Shown piece by piece: positions 1-12,567 of a DNA stretch of 64,000 bases. The DNA is taken from positions 51,440,363 through 51,504,362 of the forward strand of contig CM036756.1 in NCBI GenBank assembly GCA_020796225.1, written 5' to 3'. Under the pieces are notes generated by a model. That model did not search any database. It was given only the letters and a program-made list of their open reading frames with translations, and had not been told where the DNA came from. The position numbers and the translations under genes are program-made. How positions within the stretch are numbered: the stretch's first letter is position 1; each line of letters begins with the position of its first letter. This DNA is from Arion vulgaris. Taxonomy: Eukaryota; Mollusca; Gastropoda; Stylommatophora; Arionidae.

Positions 1-3000
1 CGACAAAGATGAGAAGATGGAAGGAGACAACCCGACAAAGATGAGAAGATGGAAGGAGACAACCCGACACATAGAAGAAAATGGAAGGAGAAAACCCGAC
101 AAAGAGAAGAAGATGGAAGGAGACAACCCGACAAGAGAAGAAGATGGAAGGAGACAACCCGACAAAGATGAGAAGATGGAAGAAGACAACCCAACAAAGA
201 GAAGAAGATGGAAGAAGACAACCCCACAAAGAGGAGAAGATGGAAGGAGACAACCCGACAAAGAGAAGAAGATGGAAGAAGACAACCCGACAAAGAGAAG
301 AAGATGGAAGGAGACAACCAGACAAAGATGAGAAGATGGAAGGAGACAACCCGACAAAGATGAGAAGATGGAAGGAGACAACCTGACAAAGATGAGAAGA
401 TGGAAGGAGACAACCCGACAAAGAGGAGAAGATGGAAGAAGACAACCCGACAAGAGAAGAAGATGGAAGGAGACAACCTGACAAAGATGAGAAGATGGAA
501 GGAGACAACCCGACAAAGATGAGAAGATGGAAGGAGACAACCCGACACATAGAAGAAGATGGAAGGAAAACCGACAAAGAGAAGAAGATGGAAGGAGACA
601 ACCCGACAAAGAGAAGAAGATGGAAGGAGACAACCCGACAAAGATGAGAAGATGGAAGAAGACAACCCCACAAAGAGAAGAAGATGGAAGAAGACAACCC
701 GACAAAGATGAGAAGATGGAAGGAGACAACCCGACAAAGATGAGAAGATGGAAGGAGACAACCAGACAAAGATGAGAAGATGGAAGGAGACAACCCGACA
801 AAGATGAGAAGATGGAAGGAGACAACCCGACAAAGAGAGAAGATGGAAGAAGACAACCCGACAAAGAAGAAGATGAAAGGAGACAACCGACAAAGATGAG
901 AAGATGGAAGGAGACAACCGACAAAGATGAGAAGATGGAAGGAGACAACCGCGACACATAGAAAGAAGATGGAAGGAGAAAACCGACAAAGAGAAGAAGA
1001 TGGAAGGAGACAACCCGACAAAGAGAAGAAGATGGAAGAGACAACCGAAAAGATAGAAGATGGAAGAAGACAACCCACAAAGAAGAAGATGGAAGAGACA
1101 ACCCACAAAGAAGAAGATGGAAGGAGACAACCGACAAAGAAGAAGATGGAAGGAGACAACCCGACAGAGAAAAAGAGGGAAGAGACAGAGAAGAAGATGG
1201 AAGAACAACCCGACAAAGAGAAGAAGATGGAAGGAGACAACCCAGAGGAAAGACAAGAAGAAGATGGAAGGAGACAACCGACAAAGAGAGAAGATGGAAG
1301 GAAAGAAGAAAGATGGAAGAGACAACCCGACAAAGAGAAGAAGATGGAAGGAGACAACCCACAAGAGAAGAAGATGGAAGGAGACAACCCGACAAAGAGA
1401 AGAAGATGGAAGGAGACAACCAGACAAAGAGAAGAAGATGGAAGGAGACAACCCGATAAAGAGAAGAAGATGGAAGGAGACAACCCGACAAAGATGAGAA
1501 GATGGAAGGAGACAACCCGACAAAAGAAAGAAGATGGAAGGAGACAACCCGACAAAGAGAAGAAGATGGAAGGAGACAACCGACAAGAGAGAAGATGGAA
1601 GGAGACAACCCGACAAAGAAAAGATGGAAGAAGACAACCGACAAAGAGAGAAGATGGAAGGGGACAACCCACAAAGAAGAGAAGATGGAAGAGACAACCT
1701 GACAAAGATGAGAAGATGGAAGAGCAACCCGACAAAAGAGAGAAGATGGAAGAAGACAACCGACAAAATGAGAAGATGGAAGACAACGACAAAAAGAAAA
1801 GAAGGAGAAGATGAGAAGAAACAACCGACAAAGACATGAGAAGATGGAAGGGGACAACCGACAAGAGAAGAAGATGGAAGGAACAACCGACAAAGATGAG
1901 AAGATGGAAGGAGACAACCGACAAGAGAAGAAGATGGAAGGAGACAACCCGACAAAGAGAGAAGATGGAAGAGACAACCCGACAAAATGAGAAGGAAGAA
2001 TGAGAAGATGAGACAACCCGACAAGAGAAGAAGATGGAAGGAGACAACCGACAAAAGAGAGAAGATGGAAGGAGACAACCCGCAAAGATGAGAAGATGGA
2101 AGGAGACAACCAGAACAGATAGAAGATGGAAGGAGACAACCAGAAAAGATAGAGAAAGATGAGAAGGAGACAACCCGACAAAATGAGAAGATGAGAAGAA
2201 GACAAACCCGACAAAGAAAGAAGATGAAGGAGACAACCCGACAAAGAGAAAGATGGAAGGAGACAACCAACAAAGAGAGACGATGGAAGAAGACAACCCG
2301 ACAAAGATGAGAAGATGGAAGGAGACACCGAAAGAGAGAAGATGAAGAGAACAACCGACAAGAGAAGAGGATGGAAGGAGGACAACCAAACAAAGAGGAG
2401 AGATGGAAGAGACAACCCGACAAAGATGAGAAGATGGAAGAGACAACCGACAAGAGGAGAAGATGAAAGGAACAACCCGACAAAGAGAAGAAGATGAAGG
2501 GACAACCGACAAAGAGAGAGAAGATGAAGAGACAACCCGACAAAGATGAGAAGATGGAAGAGACAACCCGACAAAGAGAGAAGATGGAAGGGGACAACAC
2601 ACAAAGAAAAGATGGAAGGAGACAACCCAAAAGAGAGAAGATGAAGGAAGACAACCGACAAAGATGAGAAGATGGAAGGACAACCGACAAGAGATGAGAA
2701 GATGGAAGGAGACAACCCGACAAAATGAGAAGATGGAAGAGACAACCGACAAAGAGGAGAAGATGGAAGGGACAACCGACAAAGAGAGAGAAGAAAAGAG
2801 AATGGAAGACAACCGACAAAGAGAGAAGATGGAAGGAGACAACCCGACAAAGAAGATGAGAACGAAAGATGAGAAGATGAAGGGACAACCGACAAAGATG
2901 AGAAGATGAAGGAGACAACCCGACAAAGAGAGAGATGAAGAAGACAACCGACAAAGAGGAGAAGATGGAAGACAACGACAAAGAGAAATGAAGACAGAAG

Positions 3001-3695
3001 AAGAAGATGGAAGGACAACCCGACAAGAGGAGAGATGGAAGGAGACAACCGACAAAGAGAGAAGATGGAAGGACAACCGACAAAGAGAGAAGATGGAAGG
3101 AGACAACCCGACAAAGAGGAGAAGATGGAAGAAGACAACCCGAACAAAGAGAGAAGATGGAAGAACAACCGACAAAGAAGAAGATGGAAGGGACAACCGA
3201 CAAAGAGGAGAAGATGGAAGGAGACAACCCGACAAAGAGGAGAAGATGGAAGGAGACAACCACAAGAGAAAGACATGAGAAAGATGGAAGAGACAACCGA
3301 CAAAGATGAGAAGATGGAAGGAGACAACCCGACAAAGAGAAGATGGAAGACAACAACGAACAAAGAGGAAGAAGATGGAAGAAGACAACCCGAAGAAGAG
3401 AAGAAGATGAAGGAGACAACCCGACTAAGAGAAGAGATGGAAGGAGACAACAAACAAGAGAGACGATGGAAGAAGACAACCCGACAAAGAGAGAAATGGA
3501 AGAGACAACTGACAAAGAGAGAAGATGGAAAGACAACCGACTAAAGAAGAGGATGGAAGGACAATCAATAAAGAGAGAGATGGAAGAGACAACCCGACAA
3601 AGAGGAGACGATGGAAGAAGACAACCGAAAAGAGGAGAGATGAAGAGACAACCACAAGAGGAGAGATGAGAAGACAACCGACAAAGATGAGAAGA
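1..3695. repeat. 32-bp GA-rich satellite array
   Basis: The unit has a 32-bp period and a core reading ggaaggagacaacccgac. The array runs in from the left edge, so its true length is unknown. Copies up to about 840 are clean, with a few substitutions such as gat/gag. Copies after that carry many 1-3 base losses and rapid phase changes. The plus strand is strongly purine-biased. Highly charged K/R/E/D open frames occur in several frames; they follow from the repeat and are not genes. Confidence 0.97.
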
Positions 3696-3938
3696 TGATG
3701 ACATAGAAATTATGGATTCAGGATGAGACTGAGAGATGTGAAGATGACGTAAGAGATGCATGGAGAAATAAATTCAAAAGAATTATTTTGGTGGCAAAGT
3801 TCTGCTCAAGACAAGCTATTGTAGGATCATGATTACAGCGTTAGAAGTTATGAATAATCTGGTTATGATGCTGTCAAGATCAAGTAATCTATTAGATCTT
3901 GTATCAATCTTCATTTCATTTTGTCTTCTCAGCTGATT
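3696..3938. other. non-repetitive spacer
   Basis: Short AT-rich sequence between two arrays. I see no coding or RNA feature. Confidence 0.6.
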
Positions 3939-5848
3939 ATTGAATTGTCAATAAATTCATAAGACATTGAATTGTCAATGAATTCATAAGACATTGAATT
4001 GTCAATGAATTCATAAGACATTGAATTGTCAATGAATTCATAAGACATTGAATTGCTCAATGAATTCAGACATTGAATTGTCAATGAATTCAGACATTGA
4101 AAATTGCGTAATGAATTCAGACATTGAAAATTGCTCAATGAATTCAGACATTGAATATTGCTCAATGAATTCAGACACATGAAGAATTGTCAATGAATTC
4201 AGACACTGAAATTGCTCAATGAATTTAGACATTGAAAATTGCAATGAATTAGACTTTGAAATTCTCAATGAATTCAGACATTGAAAATTGCTCAATGAAT
4301 TCAGACATTGATAATTGCTCAATGAATTCAGATATTGAATTGTCAATGAATTCAGACATTGAAAATTGCTCAATGAATTCAGACATTGAAATGTCAATGA
4401 ATTCAGACATTGAAAATTGCTCAATGAATTCAGACATTGAATTATCAATGAATTCAGACATTGAATTGTCAATGAATTCAGGTATTGAAAATTTTCAGAC
4501 TTTGAAAATTGCTCAATGAATTCAGACATTGAAAATTGCTCAATGAATTCGGACACTGAAAATTGTTCAATGAATTTAGACATTGAAAATTGCTCAATGA
4601 ATTCAGATATTGAATTGTCAATGAATTCAGACATTGAAAATTGCTCAATGAATTCAGACATTAAAAACTGCTCAATGAATTCAGACATTGAAAATTGCGC
4701 AATGAATTCAGACTTTGAAAATTGCTCAATGAATTCAGACACTGAAAATTGCTCAATGAATTTAGACATTGAAAATTGCTCAATGAATTCAGATATTGAA
4801 TTGTCAATGAATTCAGAAATTGAAAATTGCTCAATGATTTCAGACATTGAAAATTGCTCAATGAATTCAGACATTGAATTATCAATGAATTCAGACATTG
4901 AATTGTCAATGAATTCAGGTATTGAAAATTGCTCAGATGAATTCAGACATTGAATTGTCAATGAATTCAGACATTGAATTGTCAATGAATTCAGATATTG
5001 AAAATTGCTCAGTGAATTCAGACATTGAATTGTCAATCAATTCAGACATTGAAAATTGTCAATGAATTCAGACATTGAATTGTCAATGAATTCAGACATT
5101 GAATTGTCAATGATATCAGACATTAAATTGCTCAATGTATTCAGACATTGAAAATTGTTCAATGAATTCAGACATTGAAAATTGCTCAATGAATTCAGAC
5201 ATTGAAAATTGCTCAATGAATTGAGACATTGAATTGTCAATGAATTTATAAAACATTGAATTCTCAATTGCAGACATTGAAAATTGCTCAATGAATTCAG
5301 GCATTGAATTCTCAATGAATTCAGACATTAACTTGTCAATGAATTCAAACATTGACAATTGCTCAATGAATTCAGGCATTTAAAATTGCTCAATGAATTC
5401 AGACATTTAATTGTCAATGAATTCAGACATTGATTTGTTAATGAATTCAGGCATTGAATTGTCAATGAATTCAGACATTGAAAATTGCTCAATGAATTCA
5501 GACATTTAATTGTCAATGAATTCAGACATTGAATTGTTAATGAATTCAGACATTGAAAATTGCTCAATGAATTCAGACATTTAATTGTCAATGAATTCAG
5601 ACATTGAATTGTTAGTGAATTCAGACATTGAAAATTGCTCAATGAATTCAGACATTGAATTGTTAATGAATTCAGACATTGAAAATTGCTCAATGAATTC
5701 AGACATTGAAAATTGCTCAATGAATTCAGACATTGAAAATTGCTCAATGAATTCAGACATTTAATTGTCAATGAATTCAGACATTGAATTGTTAATGAAT
5801 TCAGACATTGAATTGCTCAATGAATTCAGACATTGAAAATTGCTCAAT
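3939..5848. repeat. 24/27-bp satellite array, one EcoRI site per unit
   Basis: Two interspersed unit types share the core attgaattgtcaatgaattc: a 24-bp form (ttgaattgtcaatg) and a 27-bp form (ttgaaaattgctcaatg). The leftmost copies carry an extra cataa. Almost every unit contains GAATTC and a short inverted repeat, cattga/tcaatg. Both lengths are multiples of three, so both strands stay open over long distances: minus-strand peptide motif MSEFIEQFS or MSEFIDNS, plus-strand NSDIENCSM. A 332-codon minus-strand frame at 4038-5036 is explained this way, so it is not called as a gene. Confidence 0.96.
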
Positions 5849-5855
5849 CTCGCAC

Positions 5856-6115
5856 GTCCTTGTGGTGCCGGGGCCCTCATGTGAAGCAAAGAATAGTAAC
5901 ATTGCGACCTACAGGTTATATCGTAGGAGACGACTGAGGTAGGAACCTAGGGAAGTTACCATAGTAAATAAAAAGTGTCGTAGAAATCGGATGGGTTTGC
6001 CTACTTGTACGTGCATAACTGGCACGACGTGCAATTGCTCTTAGGCTCGAATCACATACAAATCACAAGGGGTGGCTAACAAGTGGTAGATATGGAGTGT
6101 TCGAAGAAGAAGTAG
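5856..6115 (+). repeat. dispersed repeat R, copy 1
   Basis: About 260 bp with recognisable landmarks: ggggccc, gaagcaaagaatagta, agtaaataaaaag, caattgctcttaggctc and a gaagaagaag end. The same series recurs at 8026-8285 in this orientation and at 7530-7760 and 17399-17660 inverted. No protein or Pol III boxes were recognised. It is probably a short non-autonomous element. Confidence 0.85.
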
Positions 6116-6126
6116 TTCAGTCACTC

Positions 6127-7319
6127 TAATTTTAGAACGTTGCATCCTCCTGGAAGTATCTAATTATAGAACGTTGCATCATCCTGGAAGTATCTAATTA
6201 TAGAACGTTGCATCATCCTGGAAGTATCTAATTATAGAACGTTGCATCATCCTGGAAGTATCTAATTATAGAACGTTGCATCATCCTGGAAGTATCTAAT
6301 TATAGAACGTTGCATCATCCTGGAAGTATCTAATTATAGAACGTTGCATCATCCTGGAAGTATCTAATTATAGAACGTTGCATCATCCTGGAAGTATCTA
6401 ATTATAGAACGTTGCATCATCCTGGAAGTATCTAATTATAGAACGTTGCATCATCCTGGAAGTATCTAATTATAGAACGTTGCATCATCCTGGAAGTATC
6501 TAATTATAGAACGTTGCATCATCCTGGAAGTATCTAATTATAGAACGTTGCATCATCCTGGAAGTATCTAATTATAGAACGTTGCATCATCCTGGAAGTA
6601 TCTAATTATAGAACGTTGCATCATCCTGGAAGTATCTAATTATAGAACGTTGCATCATCCTGGAAGTATCTAATTATAGAACGTTGCATCATCCTGGAAG
6701 TATCTAATTATAGAACGTTGCATCATCCTGGAAGTATCTAATTATAGAACGTTGCATCATCCTGGAAGTATCTAATTATAGAACGTTGCATCATCCTAGA
6801 AGTATCTAATTATAGAACGTTGCATCATCCTGGAAGTATCTAATTATAGAACGTTGCATCATCCTGGAAGTATCTAATTATAGAACGTTGCATCATCCTG
6901 GAAGTATCTAATTATAGAACGTTGCATCATCCTGGACGTATCTAATTATAGAACGTTGCATCATCCTGGAAGTATATAATTATAGAACGTTGCATCATCC
7001 TGGAAGTATCTAATTATAGAACGTTGCATCATCATGGAAGTATCTAATTATAGAACGTTGCATCATCCTGGAAGTATCTAATTATAGAACGTTGCATCAT
7101 CCTGGAAGTATCTAATTATAGAACGTTGCATCATCCTGGAAGTATCTAATTATAGAACGTTGCATCATCCTGGAAGTATCTAATTATAGAACGTTGCATC
7201 ATCCTGGAAGTATCTAATTATAGAACGTTGCATCATCCTGGAAGTATCTAATTATAGAACGTTGCATCATCCTGGAAGTATCTAATTATAGAACGTTGCA
7301 TCATCCTGGAAGTATCTAA
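6127..7319. repeat. 34-bp satellite array, very homogeneous
   Basis: About 35 copies of a 34-bp unit containing aattatagaacgttgcatca. Copies are nearly identical, with only a handful of substitutions. The first copy is the most divergent (ttttagaacg, cctcctgg), suggesting the array grew from that edge. It sits between two inverted copies of dispersed repeat R. Confidence 0.98.
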
Positions 7320-7334
7320 GACAAAATTACATCT

Positions 7335-7434
7335 TTTAAATTGACTGAACTTGCTTGAAACCTGTATTGTGTTCACAGATATCATTTAAATTGACTGAAC
7401 TTGCTTGAAACCTGTATTGTGTTCACGGATATCA
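7335..7434. repeat. 50-bp direct duplication
   Basis: Two head-to-tail copies of a 50-bp segment beginning tttaaattgactgaacttgc, differing at one position (cacagat versus cacggat). It lies just beyond the 34-bp array. Confidence 0.95.
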
Positions 7435-7529
7435 TTTTCCTGATGTCTTCGCCTGGTTCACTCGTGACCTTTTATTTTGTTAGCGCTTGTTGCGTAATTT
7501 TCAACAGATCTCATTCAAAGTTTTCAACT

Positions 7530-7760
7530 TCACTTCTTCTTCCAACACTCCATATCGATCCCTTGTATGTGATCCGAGCCTAAGAGCGATTGTAATTTGT
7601 GCCAGTTATGCGTCTACAAGCAGGACCGATTTCAGCGACTCTTTTTATTTACTATTGTAGCTTCGCTAGGCCCCTACATCGGTCGCCTCCCTGTTTGTAG
7701 GCTGCACTGTTACTATTTGTTTGCTCCCCTTGCGAGCCCCAACAACACACGAGAGAACAT
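7530..7760 (-). repeat. dispersed repeat R, copy 2 (inverted)
   Basis: Reverse-complement match to repeat R, from cttcttcttccaacactcc to gcgagccccaacaacac, with about 20 bp missing near its left end. With copy 1 it forms widely spaced inverted arms around the 34-bp array. Confidence 0.8.
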
Positions 7761-8025
7761 TACTTCAAGACCTACCTTATTTTTATGATTTCTAGAGTTT
7801 GAGAAAACAGAAATTGCGGGAAACCATCCCCAAATGAAATAGGACAGCTTCTCAGTCATGTAGCGCATATGTGGGATTGTCCAGACTGTAGATATGGCAG
7901 CTTTATAATGATTTAGAATCTTAGTATGTACGAGATCACATATGTTAGCTATTCGTATGTTATGTCATTTACATTAGTAATAATATGTTTTTAACCAACA
8001 CATCTAGTTTGCTTGTTAGTTGCCG
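7761..8025. other. no recognisable feature
   Basis: AT-rich sequence with no convincing reading frame or repeat. Confidence 0.5.
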
Positions 8026-8285
8026 ACCATGTGCTGTCGGGGCCCGCAAGGGAAGCAAAGAATAGTACCGCTGCTACCTACAAGGCATGTCGTAAGAGGC
8101 CACTAAGGTAGGAGATTAGGGAAGCTACCCTAGTAAATAAAAAGCATCGCAGAAATCGGATTTGCTGGCTTACTTGTATGCGTATAACTGGCAGAATGTA
8201 CAATTGCTCTTAGGCTCAGATCACATACAAATAACACAGAGTAGTTAACAAGTGGTCGATATGGAGCGTTCAAAGAAGAAGAAGC
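8026..8285 (+). repeat. dispersed repeat R, copy 3
   Basis: Follows copy 1 landmark by landmark (gcaaagaatagtacc, agtaaataaaaagc, caattgctcttaggctc, caagtggtcgatatgg) with scattered substitutions. Confidence 0.87.
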
Positions 8286-8309
8286 TTGTTAGTTTTAAAT
8301 ATGTTAGTT

Positions 8310-8530
8310 GGTCTCTGTGGCCAGGTGGTCAAACCTTTTGCATTGCTTTCTGAAGATCGTGGATTCGAATTGGGCGCGCATAGCTCGGTTTATGTGTGCA
8401 TTTTGTCTAGAGATCGCTATGATTGTCGCTAGAACTATAAATATTGTGCTTTGTACAATACTCTGGTGAACCACATGGAATGAGCCACATGGGGAAAGTC
8501 TGGTGCAATGAAGTCACTTGTTCACCTTCA
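8310..8530 (+). mobile_element. tRNA-derived SINE, unexpanded copy
   Basis: The head resembles a tRNA Pol III promoter: A-box-like tggccaggtggtcaaac and B-box-like gtggattcgaattgg about 45 bp downstream. The body ends gtgctttgtacaatactct ... ggtgcaatgaagtcac. The same tail occurs in the expanded copy at 40195-40915. The boxes are degenerate and the fold is not a tRNA cloverleaf I could confirm, so this is called a SINE and not a tRNA gene. Confidence 0.7.
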
Positions 8531-8569
8531 TAGATATGTTAGATATATTCGTACGTTAGCACTTCTAAT

Positions 8570-8765
8570 ATTTGCATATAATGAGTTAGCACATCTAGTT
8601 AGCACATCTAGTTAGCACATCTAGTTAGCACATCTAGTTAGCACATCTAGTTAGCACATCTAGTTAGCACATCTAGTTAGCTCGTCTAGTATTTGCATAT
8701 AATGAGTTAGCACATCTAGTTAGCACATCTAGTTAGCACATCTAGTTAGCACATCTAGTTTACTA
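8570..8765. repeat. 13-bp minisatellite in two blocks
   Basis: Repeats of agttagcacatct, about 8 copies and then 4-5 copies, separated by a recurring tatttgcatataatga linker. The linker also precedes the first block, so a longer unit (linker plus 13-mers) was itself duplicated. Confidence 0.93.
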
Positions 8766-10049
8766 TTAACATATCCATAACAACAACACATCTGTTTAGT
8801 TCTGTTTGATATTTTAAAGTATCAGGTTACTGTATTGATATGTTAGTTAGAAGATCTAGTTTGGTATTTGTATTATGATTTCCTTACATAACATATCTAG
8901 TTAGTTGGTTTCTATGAATGACAATGAATCAGATTTTACTGTCCACCTGCCTCATGTCTACTTTCTATTCACTGCACATGATTCCATTTTCTACTGCTCA
9001 TCTCTACGTGTTGCATTGTCAAGCAGAACAGTTACACGTTTAGACTTGTTCTATTATTTGATTTCGAACATTCCAATGAAGTGCTAACATTATCTCAACT
9101 ATAAAACACACAATTCTGATGTCTGTGTGTATGTCTCAGGAAAAACTTTCCAACGTTAAACTCTCAAATGATGACAAAGTTTATTCCACTGGATTTTCTA
9201 GGTGACATTGGCTATTCTGATGTGTCTACATTGTGTTAACTAGGATCTCATTCAGTTAGAGAAGACATAGGGGTAATTTAATGTATATAGTCAAAGAAAG
9301 ATAATAATGACAATTTAAAAAAAAACAAGAACGTGATGCGGGCAAAGAAACCAACTGCTGAGAAAACAGAGGTGCAATTTAGAAAGATTTCAACGAGTGC
9401 TAAATTACCGATATTCTCAACAGTTATAAAAGATTTGCAATTAGAATGGTTAACACGTGTCAAATTTGTGAAAGTTTCAAGCGTTTTACATGCCAGAGGA
9501 CAGCCAGTTCGCGTTATAAATATTTTTACTCTTTAGTTATGAGTCCAGAATTTTACGAATTTGTCACCAAGCATCAGTCAAAGTGAATTCTCTGTGACAT
9601 ATACAGGAATATGACATATACAGGAATATGACATTTCCCGTTCCAAGCTGAGTAGTATAACCAGAATCACTATAAGGCTGTCTCGTCGTTATCTAGAAAC
9701 TTCTAGATTTAGCATGACATTATTTCAGTAAACAAATTGATTATACAGTTAGAATCGACTTGTGCTCTATATAACAAATGAAATGTTTTTCTTGACTTAT
9801 GCTTTAGTTTAGTTTTCATACTGAGCTTTGAATGATGCGTTAGGTTAGAGTTTAAAGTCGATAAGTGTTCTATGAAACATTTTAACATTGATTTAAGAGT
9901 ATTTTTTTAACATGACAACTATAACATGAGATAGAAATCGTTTGAAAGATAATTATGTCTGATCTTCTGACTGAGAAATAATGTTTCACAAGTTACTACT
10001 GACTGGCTGATTGATTTATAGAAGCATCATTACATCACATCGATCAATA
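8766..10049. other. no recognisable gene
   Basis: AT-rich sequence. A 67-codon frame at 9333-9536 has no recognisable motif and is not supported. A 17-bp direct duplication (gacatatacaggaatat) lies near 9596-9630. Confidence 0.5.
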
Positions 10050-10241
10050 ACCGTATATGCTCCAGTATCTTTTCTGCACAAGAAGAGCTCCATGGCAGTG
10101 TAGCGTTGAAGCACCGGCGAGGATTTTATAACGTTTGAAGATGGTAAAAATGTGTAGACATTTATACATTATTTATTGATGACGTTGGCGCAATCAGCAA
10201 CCTTTTTAGTCTACACTCATCAATTTCAAACCGCCAAGATC

Positions 10242-10306
10242 TTTTCTACGTGTCTTTTCTACGTGTCTTTTCTACGTGTCTTTTCTACGTGTCTTTTCTA
10301 CGTGTC
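10242..10306. repeat. 13-bp array inside the dispersed element
   Basis: Five perfect copies of ttttctacgtgtc, followed by a diverged sixth (ttttcaacatagg). The related copy has a single ctttttcgtgct at the same place. Confidence 0.92.
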
Positions 10307-10346
10307 TTTTCAACATAGGACCTTCGTTGTATCATCTATCTTCGAT

Positions 10347-11750
10347 AATATTTAGAACTTGATCCCACCAACATTGAGATCAGAGGTTACAATATATAAC
10401 AATATTTAGAACTTGATCCCACCAACATTGAGATCAGAGGTTACAATATATAACAATACTTAGAACTTGATCCCACCAACATTGAGATCAGAGGTTACAA
10501 TATATAACAATATTTAGAACTTGATCCCACCAACATTGAGATCAGAGGTTACAATATATAACAATATTTAGAACTTGATCCCACCAACATTGAGATCAGA
10601 GGTTACAATATATAACAATATTTAGAACTTGATCCCACCAACATTGAGATCAGAGGTTACAATATATAACAATATTTAGAACTTGATCCCACCAACATTG
10701 AGATCAGAGGTTACAATATATAACAATATTTAGAACTTGATCCCACCAACATTGAGATCAGAGGTTACAATATATAACAATATTTAGAACTTGATCCCAC
10801 CAACATTGAGATCAGAGGTTACAATATATAACAATACTTAGAACTTGATCCCACCAACATTGAGATCAGAGGTTACAATATATAACAATATTTAGAACTT
10901 GATCCCACCAACATTGAGATCAGAGGTTACAATATATAACAATATTTAGAACTTGATCCCACCAACATTGAGATCAGAGGTTACAATATATAACAATATT
11001 TAGAACTTGATCCCACCAACATTGAGATCAGAGGTTACAATATATAACAATATTTAGAACTTGATCCCACCAACATTGAGATCAGAGGTTACAATATATA
11101 ACAATATTTAGAACTTGATCCCACCAACATTGAGATCAGAGGTTACAATATATAACAATATTTAGAACTTGATCCCACCAACATTGAGATCAGAGGTTAC
11201 AATATATAACAATATTTAGAACTTGATCCCACCAACATTGAGATCAGAGGTTACAATATATAACAATATTTAGAACTTGATCCCACCAACATTGAGATCA
11301 GAGGTTACAATATATAACAATATTTAGAACTTGATCCCACCAACATTGAGATCAGAGGTTACAATATATAACAATATTTAGAACTTGATCCCACCAACAT
11401 TGAGATCAGAGGTTACAATATATAACAATATTTAGAACTTGATCCCACCAACATTGAGATCAGAGGTTACAATATATATCAATATTTAGAACTTGATCCC
11501 ACCAACATTGAGATCAGAGGTTACAATATATAACAATATTTAGAACTTGATCCCACCAACATTGAGATCAGAGGTTACAATATATAACAATACTTAGAAC
11601 TTGATCCCACCAACATTGAGATCAGAGGTTACAATATATAACAATATTTAGAACTTGATCCCACCAACATTGAGATCAGAGGTTACAATATATAACAATA
11701 CTTAGAACTTGATCCCACCAACATTGAGATCAGAGGTTACAATATATAAC
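10347..11750. repeat. 54-bp satellite array, 26 copies
   Basis: A 54-bp unit containing aacttgatcccaccaacatt and ggttacaatatataac. The span is 26 whole units. Variation is nearly confined to one T/C site (aatatttag versus aatacttag), so expansion or homogenisation was recent. Confidence 0.97.
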
Positions 11751-11755
11751 AAACG

Positions 11756-12005
11756 GATTAGAGACGATATTTCTACACACCATACATCACAGACACACGA
11801 TAATCTCTAACGCTATCGTCTGACTGTGTTTGTGATGTCTGGTATGTAGCAACATAGCCCCCATTCCGTTTAATCTATATCCTTTTCTTGATAAGGGTCA
11901 TTTGATTGAAACGTCTTTGTATCTTGATTTTGTACTTTGTAAAATTATCTTACTTGGTTTTTCACAATATAGAAGTAGACAGGATTTATTCACAGACACA
12001 AGCAA
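11756..12005 (+). repeat. possible Penelope-type pLTR remnant
   Basis: Contains cttgataagggtcatttgat followed by tgaaacg, then gtactttgtaaaattatc. This resembles the terminal repeats of the Penelope-like element at 52278-56786 (gataaaggccttgttggtcg, aaacg, then a ttttgtaaaact stretch). No coding part is present. Confidence 0.45.
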
Positions 12006-12008
12006 AAA

Positions 12009-12490
12009 ATGTAGATGTATATATGTTGTATTTACCCAACTGTTGTAGATGTACATATGTTGTATTTACCCAACTGTTGTAGATGTACATATATTGTGTT
12101 TACCCAACTGTTGTAGATGTATATATGTTGTATTTACCCAACTGTTGTAGATGTATATATGTTGTATTTACCCAACTGTTGTAGATGTACATATCTTGTG
12201 TTTACCCAACTGTTGTAGATCTATGTTGTACTTACCCAAATGTTGTAGCGGTACATATGTTGTATTTACCAAAATGGTGTAGATATACATATGTTGTATT
12301 TACCAAAATGTTGCAGATGTACATTTGTTCTATTTACCAAAATGTTGCAGATGTGCATATGTTGTTTTTACCTAAATGTTGTAGATCTACATATGTTGTA
12401 TTTATCTAAATGTTGTAGCTGTATATGTTTTATTTATCCAAATGTTGTAGATGTACCTATGTTGTATTTCCCCAATATTGTAACTGTCAA
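12009..12490. repeat. 34-bp minisatellite decaying to the right
   Basis: About 14 units of 34 bp with core atgttgtatttacccaactg. Left copies are near-identical. Copies after about 12240 pick up substitutions and small indels (ccaaaatg, cctaaatg). The short frames across it are products of the repeat. Confidence 0.94.
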
Positions 12491-12567
12491 TATGATATAT
12501 TCACACATATTTGACAGTTGTTTTGTTCACACAAAAAATATACGCCATCTTGTTACTATTAATATAC

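Larger units (their letters stand above)
10050..11755. mobile_element. dispersed element expanded by two internal arrays
   Basis: The segments before and between the arrays align in order with 19840-20140: ctccatggcag ... ggcgaggat, gaagatggtaaaaatg, aaaccgccaagatctttt, catctatcttcgata, aacttgatcccacc, acattgagat. In this copy two stretches are multiplied (10242-10306 and 10347-11750) that are single in the other copy. The element class is unknown. Confidence 0.65.

Noticed and set aside
17..1839. Charged K/R/E/D repeat proteins at the left edge
   Set aside because: Frames follow the 32-bp GA-rich array and overlap each other in different frames.
4038..5036. 332-codon minus-strand frame of MSEFIEQFS repeats as a gene
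   Set aside because: Product of 24/27-bp satellite units divisible by three. The plus strand is just as open, and the frame breaks wherever unit lengths deviate.
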